In this document: positions 23,374 to 33,928 of the stretch, one piece after another
How positions within the stretch are numbered: position 1 is the stretch's first letter
Layout: each line of letters starts with the position of its first letter
NCBI RefSeq assembly: GCF_000565285.1
Contig: NZ_APVL01000010.1
Coordinates: 148,167 to 212,166, forward strand
Direction of reading: 5' to 3'
Length of the DNA: 64,000 nucleotides
Origin: Cytobacillus firmus DS1
GTDB taxonomy: Bacteria > Bacillota > Bacilli > Bacillales > Cytobacillaceae
Program-made: the position numbers and the translations under genes
Notes under the pieces: generated by a model
What the model was told of the DNA's origin: nothing
Databases searched by the model: none
Seen by the model: the letters and a program-made list of their open reading frames with translations, nothing else

Positions 23374-25380
23374 TTATCCCTGCAGCAATGCTTTTACGCG
23401 TGCTACAACATTTTCAACTGTGAATCCGTATTCTTCCATAATCTTCTCACCTGGAGCAGATGCGCCGAAGGTATCGATTGCAAGAACATCGCCTTCGTCT
23501 CCTGCATAACGGTGCCATCCAAGTGAAGATCCCATTTCAATGGCAAGACGCTTCTTGACTGTCTTAGGAATTACGCTTTCTTTGTACTCTTTTGATTGAG
23601 CCTCGAAGCGATCCCAGGCAGGCATGCTTACTACAGATGCATGGATGCCTTCGCCTTCAAGCGCTTTTTGTGCTTCAACAGCCAGGCTTACCTCAGATCC
23701 TGCAGCAAGCAATAATACATCCGCACTGCTGTTGGAAGCTGGTGAAACAACATAAGCACCTTTTTGTACGCCTTCGTATGCCGCTGAATCCGTTCCTTTT
23801 AATGTAGGAAGGTTTTGACGGGTCAATACTAGTGCAGTTGGCTTGTTTGTTGATTCGATTGCTGTTTTCCATGCAGCTGCTGTTTCGTTTCCGTCAGCAG
23901 GGCGGACAACAGAAAGGTTTGGCATTGCACGCAATGCAGCAAGCTGTTCTACAGGCTCGTGTGTAGGGCCGTCTTCACCGACAGCGATACTGTCATGTGT
24001 GAAAACATACGTTACAGGCAGATTCATAAGTGCAGCCAGACGGATTGCCGGGCGCAGGTAATCAGAGAACACGAAGAATGTTCCGCCGAAAACTTTTAAT
24101 CCGCCGTGAAGAGCCATACCATTCAATGCAGCACCCATTGCAAATTCACGTACACCGAACCAGATGTTGCGGCCGTCAAATGATTCAGCCGTAAAGTCAC
24201 CCGTACCTTTTATCATTGTTTTGTTAGAGCCTGCAAGGTCAGCAGATCCCCCAAAGAATGAAGGCAGATTTTGCGCGATTGCATTTAGCACTTCACCGGA
24301 AGAAGCGCGGCTTGCTAGGCTCTTCCCTTCTTCATAAACAGGGATGTCTTTATCCCAGCCTTCAGTAAGCTCACCATTGATCGCCTGCTCCAGCTGTTTT
24401 CCTAACTCAGGATGAGATTCTTTGTATTGAGCAAAAAGGGTTTCCCATTCCTGCTGCTTTTTCTCACCGTTTTCAACAACTTGCTGTTTAAAGTGATCAT
24501 ATACTTCCTGTGGAACATGAAAGTCTTCTTCAAATGTCCATTTATATGCTTCTTTTGTTAATTTCAATTCATCAGCACCAAGAGGAGCACCGTGAACATC
24601 AGATTTGCCTGATTTGTTTGGAGAACCGTAGCCAATGACCGTTTTTACTTCGATCATTGTCGGACGGTTTTCGTCTTGCTTTGCTTCTTCAATTGCTTTT
24701 GCAATTTCGTGGAGATCATTGCCGTCATCTACACGGATGTACTGCCAGCCGTATGACTTGAAGCGCTGTTCAACACTTTCAGAGAAAGACTTATCAAGGT
24801 CTCCATCAAGTGAGATATCATTTGAATCATAAAGAACAACCAATCTGCCCAGCTTCAGATGTCCAGCAAGGGAAGCAGCTTCAGCCGAAACCCCTTCCAT
24901 AAGGTCTCCGTCACCGCAGATGCTGTATGTATAATGATCAACAACATTGAAGTTGCCTTTATTGTATGTTGCAGCCAGGTGGCGTTCAGCCATAGCCATA
25001 CCGACAGCCATAGCAATACCTTGTCCTAATGGGCCTGTTGTTGCGTCAACACCAGGAGTATGGCCGAATTCAGGGTGGCCAGGCGTCTTGCTTCCCCACT
25101 GTCTGAACTCTTTAATGTCATTCATGGAAACATCATAACCGGAAAGATGAAGAAGGCTGTATAAAAGCATAGAACCATGTCCGGCAGAAAGGACAAAACG
25201 GTCACGGTTGAACCAGTCTGGATTTTTCGGATTGTGGTTCATGAAGCGTGTCCAAAGTGTATAAGCCATTGGAGCAGCTCCCATTGGCATGCCCGGATGG
25301 CCGGAGTTTGCCTTTTCAATGGCGTCAATTGATAAAGTACGAATGGAACTGATGGATAGTTCATCTGTGTGATTAAACAT
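23374..25380 (-). CDS. tkt: Transketolase
   Basis: 668-residue thiamine diphosphate enzyme of the non-oxidative pentose phosphate pathway, moving two-carbon ketol units between sugar phosphates; cytosolic dimer. The TPP site motif [18 protein letters not shown] is near residue 154, substrate residues include [12 protein letters not shown] near 26, and the pyrimidine-binding domain and C-terminal domain follow at full length. AAAGGATG precedes the ATG, and the gene has its own promoter and terminator. It sits between sirA and ynzC, the B. subtilis order. Confidence 0.97.
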   Translation of the reverse strand: MFNHTDELSISSIRTLSIDAIEKANSGHPGMPMGAAPMAYTLWTRFMNHNPKNPDWFNRDRFVLSAGHGSMLLYSLLHLSGYDVSMNDIKEFRQWGSKTPGHPEFGHTPGVDATTGPLGQGIAMAVGMAMAERHLAATYNKGNFNVVDHYTYSICGDGDLMEGVSAEAASLAGHLKLGRLVVLYDSNDISLDGDLDKSFSESVEQRFKSYGWQYIRVDDGNDLHEIAKAIEEAKQDENRPTMIEVKTVIGYGSPNKSGKSDVHGAPLGADELKLTKEAYKWTFEEDFHVPQEVYDHFKQQVVENGEKKQQEWETLFAQYKESHPELGKQLEQAINGELTEGWDKDIPVYEEGKSLASRASSGEVLNAIAQNLPSFFGGSADLAGSNKTMIKGTGDFTAESFDGRNIWFGVREFAMGAALNGMALHGGLKVFGGTFFVFSDYLRPAIRLAALMNLPVTYVFTHDSIAVGEDGPTHEPVEQLAALRAMPNLSVVRPADGNETAAAWKTAIESTNKPTALVLTRQNLPTLKGTDSAAYEGVQKGAYVVSPASNSSADVLLLAAGSEVSLAVEAQKALEGEGIHASVVSMPAWDRFEAQSKEYKESVIPKTVKKRLAIEMGSSLGWHRYAGDEGDVLAIDTFGASAPGEKIMEEYGFTVENVVARVKALLQG

Positions 25381-25419
25381 TCAATACATCCTTTCGAGTA
25401 GTAATTCTTCACTCTTTTA

Positions 25420-25448
25420 ATATTATCGGGTGTCCCTTTTTTTCACAA
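25420..25448 (-). promoter_or_regulatory. Candidate tkt promoter
   Basis: TTGTGA (25443-25448) and TAATAT (25420-25425) on the minus strand, 17 bp apart, about 40 bp before the start codon. Confidence 0.55.
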
Positions 25449-25464
25449 CCAATAGGGTCAGGTA

Positions 25465-25562
25465 AAGGGCAAAAAAAGCCGGTTTGTTACTATATTGACA
25501 CAAAAAGACCCGGCATATGTAAAAAAAGCGGAGATAGATCAGTAATGCCATCTCCTCTATTA
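25465..25562 (-). terminator. Two consecutive terminators after ynzC
   Basis: Two minus-strand hairpins each ended by seven T: arms GGAGATG and TATCTCC (about 25524-25560), then GCCGGG and CCGGC (about 25466-25520, long loop). Confidence 0.6.
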
Positions 25563-25604
25563 AAAGAAGGAATACAGCACAGTGTATCCCTTGCAATTAT
25601 ATTA

Positions 25605-25838
25605 TTAGTGAAGGCGGTTTTTATTTTGGAAATCTTTCAGCTTTTTCGGAGTTACATCGTTCCCTTTCGGGTCAACGATTGTAACGCCTTTCAGCGTGTT
25701 TAACATGCCAGAGCGGAAAGTCTCCAAATACTCTTTGCGTAAAGACGTTTGTTCTTTCGCTTCTGCTTCTGTTAGTCCGGATTCCTTGGCCTTCTTTGCC
25801 AGTTCATTAATTCGGGCAAGTTTTTGTTTAGGCAGCAT
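25605..25838 (-). CDS. ynzC: YnzC, UPF0291/DUF896 protein
   Basis: 77-residue helical-hairpin protein of the DUF896 family, with the family stretches KLARINELAKKAKESGLT and KEYLETFRSGMLNTLKGVTI and a disordered basic tail. In B. subtilis ynzC belongs to the SOS-induced yneA-yneB-ynzC transcript, and the same order is kept here. Here a hairpin lies in the 140-nt gap before it, so expression may be partly independent. AAGGAG precedes the ATG. Function unknown. Confidence 0.93.
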   Translation of the reverse strand: MLPKQKLARINELAKKAKESGLTEAEAKEQTSLRKEYLETFRSGMLNTLKGVTIVDPKGNDVTPKKLKDFQNKNRLH

Positions 25839-25952
25839 TATTAAAACTCCTTTATATCAAAAGTTTACCTTTGAATAATTCTGATGGAAGTTTTTATTAT
25901 ACAGCAGCTTCAGATATGGAACAATACTGAAACTCATGCCATCATACTAAAA

Positions 25953-25979
25953 TTGAGCACTTTTGACAAGAAAAGTGCT

Positions 25980-25981
<2 letters not shown>
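25953..25981 (-). terminator. Hairpin after yneB
   Basis: Arms GAGCACTTTT and AAAAGTGCTC overlapping the yneB stop codon, followed by a weak T tract. Probably an attenuator between yneB and ynzC. Confidence 0.55.
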
Positions 25982-26636
<655 letters not shown>

Positions 26637-26969
26637 TTATTCTTTAAGGTTTGAACTGGCAAGCTCTTTATATGGCTGATTATTCAGTGCTTTTACTGGA
26701 ATGACAATTTCATCCCCCGGAAAAATCCTTCCTGCCGCTATCCCATTATTTCGTTCTACCCAATTAATAAATTGATCTGTAGACAGAGAATGCTCAGAAG
26801 AAAAATTTTCAGCAATCTTCCATAAAGAATCACCTTCTGCAACAGTGACTTTCACAAACTTTTCCGTATCAGGTGTTTCTATCTGCACGAGCATTATTAA
26901 TGATGCTGCCAGGCTTAAAACGAAGAGAATAATAGCATAAGAATATGATTTCCACAATTTGTTCAGCAT
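26637..26969 (-). CDS. yneA: YneA, SOS cell-division suppressor
   Basis: 110 residues: N-terminal membrane helix (SYAIILFVLSLAASLIMLV) and an extracytoplasmic LysM domain (VTVAEGDSLWKIAENF to GDEIVIPV). YneA is induced through LexA after DNA damage and delays septum completion without touching FtsZ directly. ATG at 26967-26969 follows GAGGTGG; the frame is open five codons upstream. Divergent from lexA across three LexA boxes. First gene of yneA-yneB-ynzC. Confidence 0.92.
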   Translation of the reverse strand: MLNKLWKSYSYAIILFVLSLAASLIMLVQIETPDTEKFVKVTVAEGDSLWKIAENFSSEHSLSTDQFINWVERNNGIAAGRIFPGDEIVIPVKALNNQPYKELASSNLKE

Positions 26970-26987
26970 GATATACCACCTCAAAAA

Positions 26988-27093
26988 GAATATATGTTCG
27001 TATTTGTTACTTTTTATTATAGACCGAACATTTGTTTTGTGTCAATAAAAATTCGAACTTATGTTTGTATCATATGGTAATTGATGCTATAAT
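26988..27093. promoter_or_regulatory. Divergent yneA/lexA promoters with three LexA boxes
   Basis: LexA (DinR) boxes: GAATATATGTTC at 26988-26999, GAACATTTGTTT at 27026-27037 and GAACTTATGTTT at 27055-27066. The yneA promoter (minus) has TTGACA at about 27040-27045 and TATAAT at about 27016-27021, so the middle box lies in its spacer. The lexA promoter (plus) has TTGTAT at 27065-27070 and TATAAT at 27088-27093, so the third box abuts its -35. Confidence 0.85.
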
Positions 27094-27127
27094 TGAGACA
27101 ACAAAAACACATACGAGGTGCGTAAAG

Positions 27128-27751
27128 ATGGTGAAATTATCAAAAAGGCAGCAAGATATATTAGAGTTTATAAAAGAAGAAGTTAAATTGAGAGGATATC
27201 CTCCTTCTGTTAGGGAAATCGGGGAAGCAGTCGGCCTGGCCTCAAGCTCGACCGTTCACGGTCATCTCGCCAGGCTTGAAAGCAAAGGGCTGATCCGCAG
27301 AGACCCTACTAAACCACGCGCTATTGAAATTTTAGATTTGGACGAGGCTTCAAACATTCCCAAGGTTAGTGCAGTCAATGTCCCGATCGTCGGTAAAGTA
27401 ACTGCAGGGCAGCCGATAACGGCAATTGAGAATGTAGAAGACTATTTCCCTCTTCCAGAAAGAATGGCACCTGCTGATGAGCATGTATTCATGCTTGAAA
27501 TTATGGGTGAAAGTATGATTGAAGCCGGAATCCTGGATGGCGACTATGTCATTGTCAAACAGCAGAGCACCGCCAATAATGGAGACATCGTGGTAGCAAT
27601 GACAGAGGAAGATGAAGCAACTGTCAAGAGATTCTTTAAAGAGAAAGACTATATCCGTCTTCAGCCGGAAAATTCTACAATGGAACCTATCATACTTCGA
27701 AATGTTTCCATCCTCGGCAAAGTTATAGGTGTATACCGCCATATGCATTAA
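27128..27751 (+). CDS. lexA: LexA SOS repressor
   Basis: 207 residues. N-terminal winged helix ([17 protein letters not shown], then [20 protein letters not shown]) binds SOS boxes. C-terminal S24-type peptidase domain has the Ala-Gly cleavage site in VTAGQPITA near residue 91, the catalytic Ser in MGESMIEAG near 127 and Lys in ATVKRF near 165. RecA filaments stimulate self-cleavage. ATG at 27128 has GAGGTG upstream; the frame runs open back to 27032 but that extension passes through the promoter. Autoregulated through the upstream LexA boxes. Confidence 0.97.
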   Translation: MVKLSKRQQDILEFIKEEVKLRGYPPSVREIGEAVGLASSSTVHGHLARLESKGLIRRDPTKPRAIEILDLDEASNIPKVSAVNVPIVGKVTAGQPITAIENVEDYFPLPERMAPADEHVFMLEIMGESMIEAGILDGDYVIVKQQSTANNGDIVVAMTEEDEATVKRFFKEKDYIRLQPENSTMEPIILRNVSILGKVIGVYRHMH

Positions 27752-27758
27752 TAGAATG

Positions 27759-27795
27759 ATAAAAAGCAGGCAGTCATTGCCTGCTTTTTATTTTC
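27759..27795 (+). terminator. Terminator after lexA
   Basis: Arms AAGCAGGCA and TGCCTGCTT followed by TTTATTTT. Confidence 0.85.
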
Positions 27796-27988
27796 CCCAA
27801 TTTTAAGAAGATTATCAGTTCCTATTACCTGATGCTATTAGTGAAATCATACGAAAGTAACTGACACTTTTTCTTTTGACATAAAGTTACAGTTAAGTAA
27901 GACTAATTTAACGTTCAGAAAATTCGGTATTTTTATGCATGTTATTTTATAGCCCCTTTCTATATAATGGTAATACACCGAGAATCAA

Positions 27989-28024
27989 CCTAAGGTCGCT
28001 TGTCCAAAATCTCGACTTTAGGAG
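27989..28024 (+). promoter_or_regulatory. 5'-leader hairpin adjoining the ribosome binding site
   Basis: CCTAAGGTCG (27989-27998) pairs with CGACTTTAGG (28013-28022) in a 10-bp stem with a G-T pair. The 3' arm ends inside AGGAG (28020-28024), the likely Shine-Dalgarno of the following gene, so this helix would hide it. A TATAAT lies upstream at 27963-27968. Confidence 0.5.
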
Positions 28025-28036
28025 TGTGAAGAAAAA

Positions 28037-28321
28037 ATGTTTTTGAACATTACCTTCGCTTTGTTGATTGGTGGGCTGGTTGGTGTCGTTGGACATATTC
28101 GGAAAGAAGGCAAAATGGTCAAACCCAGAAGAACAAAAAAGTTCATCTATCTGGGGGTCTTTGAAGAAGTAATCATGGGGGCTTTAGCGGCTGTTTTTTT
28201 GGTCGTATCTTCAGATCCTGATTCTGCCTTAAAGGTAGTTCTCCTGGCGGTAATTGCAGGATTTGGAGGAGATGCACTGCTGACATGTCTCGATTTCTTA
28301 AAGATAAGACATAAAGAATAG
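28037..28321 (+). CDS. DUF4257-like small membrane protein
   Basis: 94 residues with two to three membrane segments (ITFALLIGGLVGVVGHI, MGALAAVFLVVSS and VVLLAVIAGFGGDALLTCL) joined by a basic loop (RKEGKMVKPRRTKK). Resembles DUF4257 proteins found next to lexA/glnA in Bacillaceae; function unknown. Ribosome binding AGGAG is 12 nt from the ATG and partly within a stable hairpin. A terminator follows, so it is monocistronic. Confidence 0.78.
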   Translation: MFLNITFALLIGGLVGVVGHIRKEGKMVKPRRTKKFIYLGVFEEVIMGALAAVFLVVSSDPDSALKVVLLAVIAGFGGDALLTCLDFLKIRHKE

Positions 28322-28346
28322 AGACATGCAGGGAAATACAAATTAG

Positions 28347-28384
28347 TTAAAACCTCGTTCATCTTTAAACGGGGTTTTTGTATT
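28347..28384 (+). terminator. Terminator after the DUF4257-like gene
   Basis: Arms AAACCTCGTT and AACGGGGTTT with a G-T pair, followed by a T run. Confidence 0.75.
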
Positions 28385-28392
28385 TTAAATGA

Positions 28393-28428
28393 TAAAAAAC
28401 CCCCGGCTCGAACGGCCAGGGGTTGCTA
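28393..28428 (-). terminator. Terminator after glnA
   Basis: Arms ACCCCTGGC and GCCGGGGGT with a short loop, followed by six T on the minus strand. Confidence 0.85.
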
Positions 28429-28433
28429 TTTTC

Positions 28434-29768
28434 TTAGTACATGCTCAAGTACTGCTCGCGCTCCCATGGATGCACTTGCGTACGGAACATATCCCACTCA
28501 ATTTCCTTCGCTTCAATGAAGTGTTCAAAGATATGTTCGCCAAGAGCGGACACGATGACTTCATCTTTCTTAAGCTCATCAAGTGCAGCAGCCAATGTAG
28601 CCGGAAGATCCTTAATGCCTTCTTCTTCACGTTCCTGCTTGTTCATTACATAGATGTTGCGGTCTACTGGTGCCGGAGGAGTCAATTTGTTCTTGATTCC
28701 GTCAAGGCCAGCTTTTAGAAGTACAGCCATTGCAAGGTATGGGTTTGCAGCAGGGTCTACACTTCTTACTTCAACACGTGTACTTACACCACGGGAAGCC
28801 GGAATACGGATAAGCGGTGAACGGTTTTGAGCTGACCAAGCAACATAACAAGGTGCTTCATAACCAGGCACCAAACGCTTATAAGAGTTAACAATTGGAT
28901 TTGTTACTGCAGTAAATGCTGTCGCATGGTTGATGATGCCTGCGATAAAGTGACGTGCATCTTCACTTAATTGAAGATCACCAGTTTCGTTGAAGAATGC
29001 ATTTTTGCCATCCTTGAATAAGGAAACGTTACAGTGCATACCTGATCCGTTAACACCGAACAGCGGTTTTGGCATGAATGTCGCGTGCAGGCCGTGCTTG
29101 CGGGCAATTGTTTTAACAACAAGCTTGAATGTCTGAATTTGGTCGCAAGCTGTAAGAGCATCAGCATATTTGAAGTCAATTTCGTGCTGTCCAGGTGCAA
29201 CCTCATGGTGAGAAGCTTCAATTTCAAAGCCCATTTCTTCAAGCTCAAGCACGATATCGCGGCGGCAGTTTTCACCAAGGTCAGTTGGCGCAAGGTCAAA
29301 GTATCCGCCATTGTCGTTCAGTTCAAGAGTCGGCTCTCCAGCCTGGTCAAGCTTGAATAAGAAGAATTCCGGCTCAGGTCCTAAGTTGAAATCAGAGTAT
29401 CCTAACTCTTCCATTTCTTGTAAGATTCGTCTTAAGTTGCTGCGGGGATCACCGAGGAATGGAGTTCCATCCGGATTGTAGATATCACAGATAAGGCGTG
29501 CAACTTTCCCTTTTTCAGCTGTCCAAGGGAATACCACCCAGGTATCAAGGTCAGGATAAAGGTTCATATCTGATTCTTCAATACGTACAAAGCCTTCAAT
29601 TGAAGATCCATCAAACATCATTTTGTTATCAAGGGCTTTTTCAAGCTGGCTGATCGGAATTTCAACGTTCTTGATAGTTCCAAGAATATCCGTAAACTGT
29701 AAACGGACGAATTTTACATTTTCCTCTTCTGCAATTCGCTTAATATCTTCTTTAGTAAACTTTGCCAC
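28434..29768 (-). CDS. glnA: Glutamine synthetase, type I
   Basis: 444-residue cytosolic dodecamer-forming enzyme that makes glutamine from glutamate, ammonium and ATP. Visible motifs are the beta-grasp [11 protein letters not shown] near residues 50-60, metal/ATP residues in PEPEFFLF near 130, [17 protein letters not shown] near 190, [17 protein letters not shown] near 290 and the Arg-rich [12 protein letters not shown] near 330. GSI-alpha length, as in Bacillus, where feedback-inhibited enzyme also controls GlnR and TnrA. AGGGAGG precedes the ATG. Second gene of glnR-glnA. Confidence 0.98.
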   Translation of the reverse strand: MAKFTKEDIKRIAEEENVKFVRLQFTDILGTIKNVEIPISQLEKALDNKMMFDGSSIEGFVRIEESDMNLYPDLDTWVVFPWTAEKGKVARLICDIYNPDGTPFLGDPRSNLRRILQEMEELGYSDFNLGPEPEFFLFKLDQAGEPTLELNDNGGYFDLAPTDLGENCRRDIVLELEEMGFEIEASHHEVAPGQHEIDFKYADALTACDQIQTFKLVVKTIARKHGLHATFMPKPLFGVNGSGMHCNVSLFKDGKNAFFNETGDLQLSEDARHFIAGIINHATAFTAVTNPIVNSYKRLVPGYEAPCYVAWSAQNRSPLIRIPASRGVSTRVEVRSVDPAANPYLAMAVLLKAGLDGIKNKLTPPAPVDRNIYVMNKQEREEEGIKDLPATLAAALDELKKDEVIVSALGEHIFEHFIEAKEIEWDMFRTQVHPWEREQYLSMY

Positions 29769-29871
29769 TGGTAGTTCCTCCCTTAAATTTACATGAGTGA
29801 TTTATTTTTTGCTCTGTTAATGTGCGCTCAGAAATCCAAGACAATATCAACGAGCTTAAAAACGGCTTTTT

Positions 29872-30279
29872 TTAATGAAAAAAGCGATGCATGTTGCCCT
29901 GACGCAATGATGAACGATTAAATCGGCCCGCCTGCACTATTTCCTTGCGAAGGAGTTTCCGGATTTCTTCATCTGATAGATCGCGTCTCGCTTTTTCTGC
30001 TTGCTTATTCATGTTTTCAGTTATCGCTTGCTGTTCTTTTACGAAAAATAGTTGCTTGATCCCAGCCATGTTCACGCCTTGATCAATCAAATCTTTAATT
30101 TCCAGAAGGACATCGATGTCGTTTAAGGAAAAAAGCCTTCTATTTCCGTCAGTTCTAGCTGGAGAAATTAATTGGTGCTCTTCATAATAGCGAATCTGCC
30201 TGGCGGTCAGGTCAGTCAGCTGCATGACAGTACCAATTGGGAAAAGCGGCATGGAACGTCGAATTTCGCTTCCAGTCAA
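29872..30279 (-). CDS. glnR: GlnR, MerR-family nitrogen repressor
   Basis: 135 residues. N-terminal MerR helix-turn-helix with [21 protein letters not shown] (about residues 14-34) and a wing ending [12 protein letters not shown]. The basic C-terminus ([12 protein letters not shown]) is the region bound by feedback-inhibited glutamine synthetase. It represses glnRA under nitrogen excess. 103 nt separate it from glnA on the same transcript, and a perfect GlnR/TnrA box precedes the promoter. AAAAGGGGGAG lies upstream of the start codon. Confidence 0.96.
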   Translation of the reverse strand: MTGSEIRRSMPLFPIGTVMQLTDLTARQIRYYEEHQLISPARTDGNRRLFSLNDIDVLLEIKDLIDQGVNMAGIKQLFFVKEQQAITENMNKQAEKARRDLSDEEIRKLLRKEIVQAGRFNRSSLRQGNMHRFFH

Positions 30280-30314
30280 CTATTTCTCCCCCTTTTCAAT
30301 TACTTCTTGAGTTT

Positions 30315-30365
30315 ATTATATGTAATGTCAGATTATCTGTCAACTATATGTTAGCTTTTATAACA
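30315..30365 (-). promoter_or_regulatory. glnRA promoter and GlnR/TnrA operator
   Basis: Consensus promoter TTGACA (30338-30343) and TATAAT (30315-30320), 17 bp apart, on the minus strand. A perfect TGTnAn7TnACA site (TGTTA...TAACA) lies at 30349-30365 just upstream of the -35. A one-mismatch second site (TGACA...TGACA) overlaps the spacer. Confidence 0.88.
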
Positions 30366-30424
30366 TGATTTTTTCAAAAAATTTTTGCCTTTCATATTTT
30401 TATATAATTCTCAGTAAAGAAACA

Positions 30425-30462
30425 GAAAAGGACAACTAACTATGTAGCTGTCCTTCTTAATA
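30425..30462 (-). terminator. Terminator after ynbB
   Basis: AAGGACA and TGTCCTT arms (about 30428-30458) followed by TTC on the minus strand. Confidence 0.7.
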
Positions 30463-30467
30463 TTCAC

Positions 30468-31739
30468 CTAATTTATTTGGACTAAACCTTTTTCCAGCAA
30501 TTGGTTCAGCGCGATGCATACAGCCATTTTCACATGGGAATAAGTAACTCCGCCTTGAACATAAGCAACATATGGAGGCCTGATGGGGCCATCAGCCGTC
30601 AGTTCAATGCTTGCCCCCTGAATAAAAGTACCCGCTGCCATGATAACATCGTCTTCATATCCTGGCATATAAGCAGGATAGGCAGTTACATGGGAATTAA
30701 CAGGAGATGCAAATTGAATCGCCTGGCAAAAAGCCACCATTTTTTCTTTATCATCAAATTGAACAGATTGGATTAAATCGGTTCTTTTACTGTCCCACTT
30801 TGGATTGGAGTTCATTCCAAGCCGTTCAAGCAGTGCTGCTGTAAAAACAGCCCCTTTCAAAGCCTGACCGACAACATGGGGAGCCAGGAAAAAGCCCTGA
30901 TACATATCCTGAAGGCTGTAAAGGGATGCACCCGCTTCTGCACCAATTCCCGGTGAAGTCATTCGGTAGGAACAGGCTTCCACCCATTCTTTTTTCCCGA
31001 CAATATAACCGCCAGTCTTGGCAATCCCCCCTCCAGGGTTCTTGATTAGCGACCCGGCCATCAAGTCTGCCCCAACATGGCAAGGCTCTCGGTCTTCAAC
31101 AAACTCTCCATAGCAATTATCAACAAAAACAATCGCATCCGGCTTAATTTCTTTTACGAACTGAATCATTTCTTCTATTTGTTCGATTGTGAATGATGGT
31201 CTTGTTGCGTATCCCTTAGAACGCTGTATGCCAATCATTTTCGTATTCGGTTTAATTGCTTTTTCAACTGCAGGATAATCAATGCTTCCATCTTTATTCA
31301 GCGGGATGCTATTGTATCCAATCCCGAACTCTTTCAGCGAACCGTTTCCAGTTCCCCGGATTCCAACAATTTCTTCCAGTGTGTCATAAGGTTTTCCGGT
31401 GATGTACAGCAAATCATCACCCGGCCGCAATACGCCAAAGAGTGCAATGGAAATGGCATGCGTGCCTGATATAATCTGAGAGCGGACCAATCCTGCTTCC
31501 CCGCCGAAAACCTCAGCATATATTTCCTCCAATGTATCCCTGCCGATATCATCGTATCCATATCCGGTTGAAGGAATGAAATGCGAATCGCTGACTTTGA
31601 AATTTTGAAAGCTCTTTAATACACGGTATTGATTCTCATCAATCCGCTCATCAATACTCTTTAATACCTCTGAAATTTTCTGCTCCACTTCTTTTACAAT
31701 CGGCTGGAGCTTTTCTCCTTTTGATAACTGTTGAAACAT
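30468..31739 (-). CDS. ynbB: YnbB, methionine gamma-lyase-like PLP protein
   Basis: 423-residue fold-type I PLP protein of the YnbB family, historically called aluminium-resistance protein. The likely Schiff-base Lys is in GSLIKNPGGG near residue 237, with the Asp that binds the PLP nitrogen in VFVDNCYGEF near 205. No enzyme reaction is established for the family; it resembles Cys/Met metabolism enzymes. It sits between hflX and glnR as in B. subtilis, 13 nt after hflX, so probably co-transcribed. Confidence 0.9.
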   Translation of the reverse strand: MFQQLSKGEKLQPIVKEVEQKISEVLKSIDERIDENQYRVLKSFQNFKVSDSHFIPSTGYGYDDIGRDTLEEIYAEVFGGEAGLVRSQIISGTHAISIALFGVLRPGDDLLYITGKPYDTLEEIVGIRGTGNGSLKEFGIGYNSIPLNKDGSIDYPAVEKAIKPNTKMIGIQRSKGYATRPSFTIEQIEEMIQFVKEIKPDAIVFVDNCYGEFVEDREPCHVGADLMAGSLIKNPGGGIAKTGGYIVGKKEWVEACSYRMTSPGIGAEAGASLYSLQDMYQGFFLAPHVVGQALKGAVFTAALLERLGMNSNPKWDSKRTDLIQSVQFDDKEKMVAFCQAIQFASPVNSHVTAYPAYMPGYEDDVIMAAGTFIQGASIELTADGPIRPPYVAYVQGGVTYSHVKMAVCIALNQLLEKGLVQIN

Positions 31740-31752
31740 GATGTTCTCCTAA

Positions 31753-33009
31753 CTATACGGTATATTTCATTAAATGCCCTGAAATCTGATGGTCTTCGAG
31801 GTAATAGCCCTTGCAAACATAGAGCTCTTTATCTTCATTGAAAGTCAATTCCCTCAGGACGGTTTCGTTCTTGAGCTGTGACAGCAGTTTTCCCTCTGTC
31901 GAAGGCACCTCCACATGATAATGCTTCATCATTCCCAGGATCATCTGCTCGACTTTCCGTTTCAGCTCATTGCGGTCATCTTCTTTAAAGGCACTGATCT
32001 GAATCGTTTCTGTTCTAGCGGTCGGGACAAAATCAGGATGCCTTAAATCTCTTTTATTATATACCGTCAGCTGCGGTATTTTATCATTTTCCAAATCTTC
32101 TATCAGTTTATTGACTGTCTGCTCATGCTGGTAATAATCGGGATTGGACATATCGACCACATGAAGAAGAAGATCTGCTTCATTAACTTCTTCCAGAGTG
32201 GAACGGAAGGCTGCAATAAGAGTAGTCGGCAAATCCTGAATAAATCCGACTGTATCTGTCACAAGTGTGATAAATCCGCTTGGCAAAATCAGCTTGCGGG
32301 TCATCGGATCAAGTGTGGCAAACAGCTGGTTCTCTTCATAGGAATCCGCTTCGGACAGCCTGTTAAAAATCGTGGATTTCCCTGCATTTGTGTAGCCGAC
32401 AAGCGCAATTTGAAATGCTTTGTTTTTCTTCCTGCGTTCACGGTATCTGTCACGGTGCTGCACAATGACGGAAAGCTGGGTCTTAATATCATCAATGCGG
32501 CGGCGGATATGGCGGCGGTCTGATTCAAGCTTGGTCTCACCTGGTCCCCTTGTGCCGATTCCCGCTCCAAGCCTTGAAAGCTGGACACCCTGTCCTGACA
32601 GGCGAGGCAGCAGATACTGCAGCTGTGCCAATTCGACCTGTAGCTTCCCTTCTTTAGAACGCGCTCTCTGCGCAAAAATATCCAAAATCAGCTGTGTGCG
32701 GTCAATGATCCTGGCATCCAAATCTGCAGATAAGTTGCGGACCTGGCTAGATGAGAGCTCATCGTTAAAAATGATAATATCTGCTTCCATTTCTTCCTGA
32801 AGTGCAGCCAGTTCCTCTACTTTCCCTTTTCCAATATATGTAGACGGATGGACACGTTCCCTTTTTTGAGTAATCGAAGCTAAAACTTTTCCGTTTGCAG
32901 TTTCAGTCAGCGATTCCAATTCTTCCATTGAATATTCAAACCGCTGGTCATCATCATCAGTATGACAGCCCACAAGAATGACTTTTTCATAATCTGGCTT
33001 ATGCTCCAA
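31753..33009 (-). CDS. hflX: HflX ribosome-associated GTPase (YnbA)
   Basis: About 418 residues. N-terminal HflX domain with [19 protein letters not shown] region (residues ~50-65) and glycine-rich linker [19 protein letters not shown]. The GTPase domain has G1 [10 protein letters not shown]3 DTVGF and G4 NKRD. HflX splits or rescues stalled 70S ribosomes, notably under heat stress. The frame starts at ATG 33027 without a ribosome binding site; TTG at 33007-33009 has AGAGGG at 7 nt and fits the N-terminus of relatives, so it is preferred. Upstream of ynbB. Confidence 0.92.
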   Translation of the reverse strand: MEHKPDYEKVILVGCHTDDDDQRFEYSMEELESLTETANGKVLASITQKRERVHPSTYIGKGKVEELAALQEEMEADIIIFNDELSSSQVRNLSADLDARIIDRTQLILDIFAQRARSKEGKLQVELAQLQYLLPRLSGQGVQLSRLGAGIGTRGPGETKLESDRRHIRRRIDDIKTQLSVIVQHRDRYRERRKKNKAFQIALVGYTNAGKSTIFNRLSEADSYEENQLFATLDPMTRKLILPSGFITLVTDTVGFIQDLPTTLIAAFRSTLEEVNEADLLLHVVDMSNPDYYQHEQTVNKLIEDLENDKIPQLTVYNKRDLRHPDFVPTARTETIQISAFKEDDRNELKRKVEQMILGMMKHYHVEVPSTEGKLLSQLKNETVLRELTFNEDKELYVCKGYYLEDHQISGHLMKYTV

Positions 33010-33245
33010 CCAGCATCCCTCTTTCATATGCTTATTTTAATTGATAACATCATAACAAAAAACAATTTCAAATACTAATTTTTACCGCTAAACACAGGCT
33101 TTTGCACCGTCCATTTGAAATGACAAAAAAAATGGTTGTATTTCTATTTTTCCGTGTTAAAATCATATTGTTTGGAAAGAATTTACGTTTTTAATTAACT
33201 AACTTAAATAGATATATAGATTTGCATCAAGAGGAGAAATGGCAT

Positions 33246-33860
33246 ATGACATGGGAAGTTTTAAGTATGATCGGCACTGTTGCTTTCGCTGTAAGCGGTG
33301 CAATTGTAGCCATGGAAGAAGAATATGATATTTTAGGTGTATATATCCTTGGGATTGTTACTGCTTTTGGCGGCGGGGCGATCCGAAACCTGCTAATCGG
33401 TGTTCCTGTCTCTGCCCTTTGGGAACAGGGGTTATTTTTTCAGATTGCCCTTTTATCCATCACAGCAGTAATGCTATTCCCGAACAACCTGCTCAAACAC
33501 TGGCAAAAATGGGGCAATTTCACTGACGCAATCGGATTATCCGCCTTTGCCATCCAAGGAGCACTGTACGCAACTGAAATGAACCATCCTTTAAGCGCCG
33601 TAATTGTGGCTGCTGTATTGACTGGAAGCGGCGGGGGTATCATCCGTGACCTTCTAGCAAGAAGAAAACCGCTTGTATTACGCTCTGAAATCTATGCGGT
33701 CTGGGCTATCCTTTGCGGTTTTGGAGTGGGACTCGGAATCGCCTCAGCCCCCTTTGAACTTTACACTTTGTTTATCATTATTACCGCTTTGCGGGTTTTA
33801 TCTTACACATATAATTGGAAGCTTCCGGTAAAGAGGCTTGGGACAAAAGCATCGGCTTAA
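33246..33860 (+). CDS. TRIC-family (UPF0126) cation channel-like membrane protein
   Basis: 204 residues with seven membrane helices in two repeats. Each repeat carries the glycine motif that kinks the pore helix (AFGGGAIRNLLIG near residue 43 and TGSGGGIIRDLLARR near 128). Prokaryotic TRIC homologues are trimeric potassium-permeable channels; UPF0126/YvgT-type roles are not settled. ATG at 33246 follows GAGGAG; the frame is open from a TTG at 33222. Divergent from hflX. A terminator overlaps its stop codon. Confidence 0.87.
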   Translation: MTWEVLSMIGTVAFAVSGAIVAMEEEYDILGVYILGIVTAFGGGAIRNLLIGVPVSALWEQGLFFQIALLSITAVMLFPNNLLKHWQKWGNFTDAIGLSAFAIQGALYATEMNHPLSAVIVAAVLTGSGGGIIRDLLARRKPLVLRSEIYAVWAILCGFGVGLGIASAPFELYTLFIIITALRVLSYTYNWKLPVKRLGTKASA

Positions 33861-33880
33861 GCTGGTGCTTTTATTTTTCG
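33847..33880 (+). terminator. Terminator overlapping the TRIC-like stop codon
   Basis: 10-bp stem, AAGCATCGGC with GCTGGTGCTT, whose loop holds the TAA stop, then TTATTTTT. Confidence 0.75.
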
Positions 33881-33889
33881 AACTATATT

Positions 33890-33922
33890 AAAAAGACCTG
33901 CTCAATCCATGAGCAGGCCACA
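33890..33922 (-). terminator. Terminator after the glutaredoxin gene
   Basis: Arms CCTGCTCA and TGAGCAGG followed by TCTTTTT on the minus strand. Confidence 0.85.
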
Positions 33923-33928
33923 TCTATA

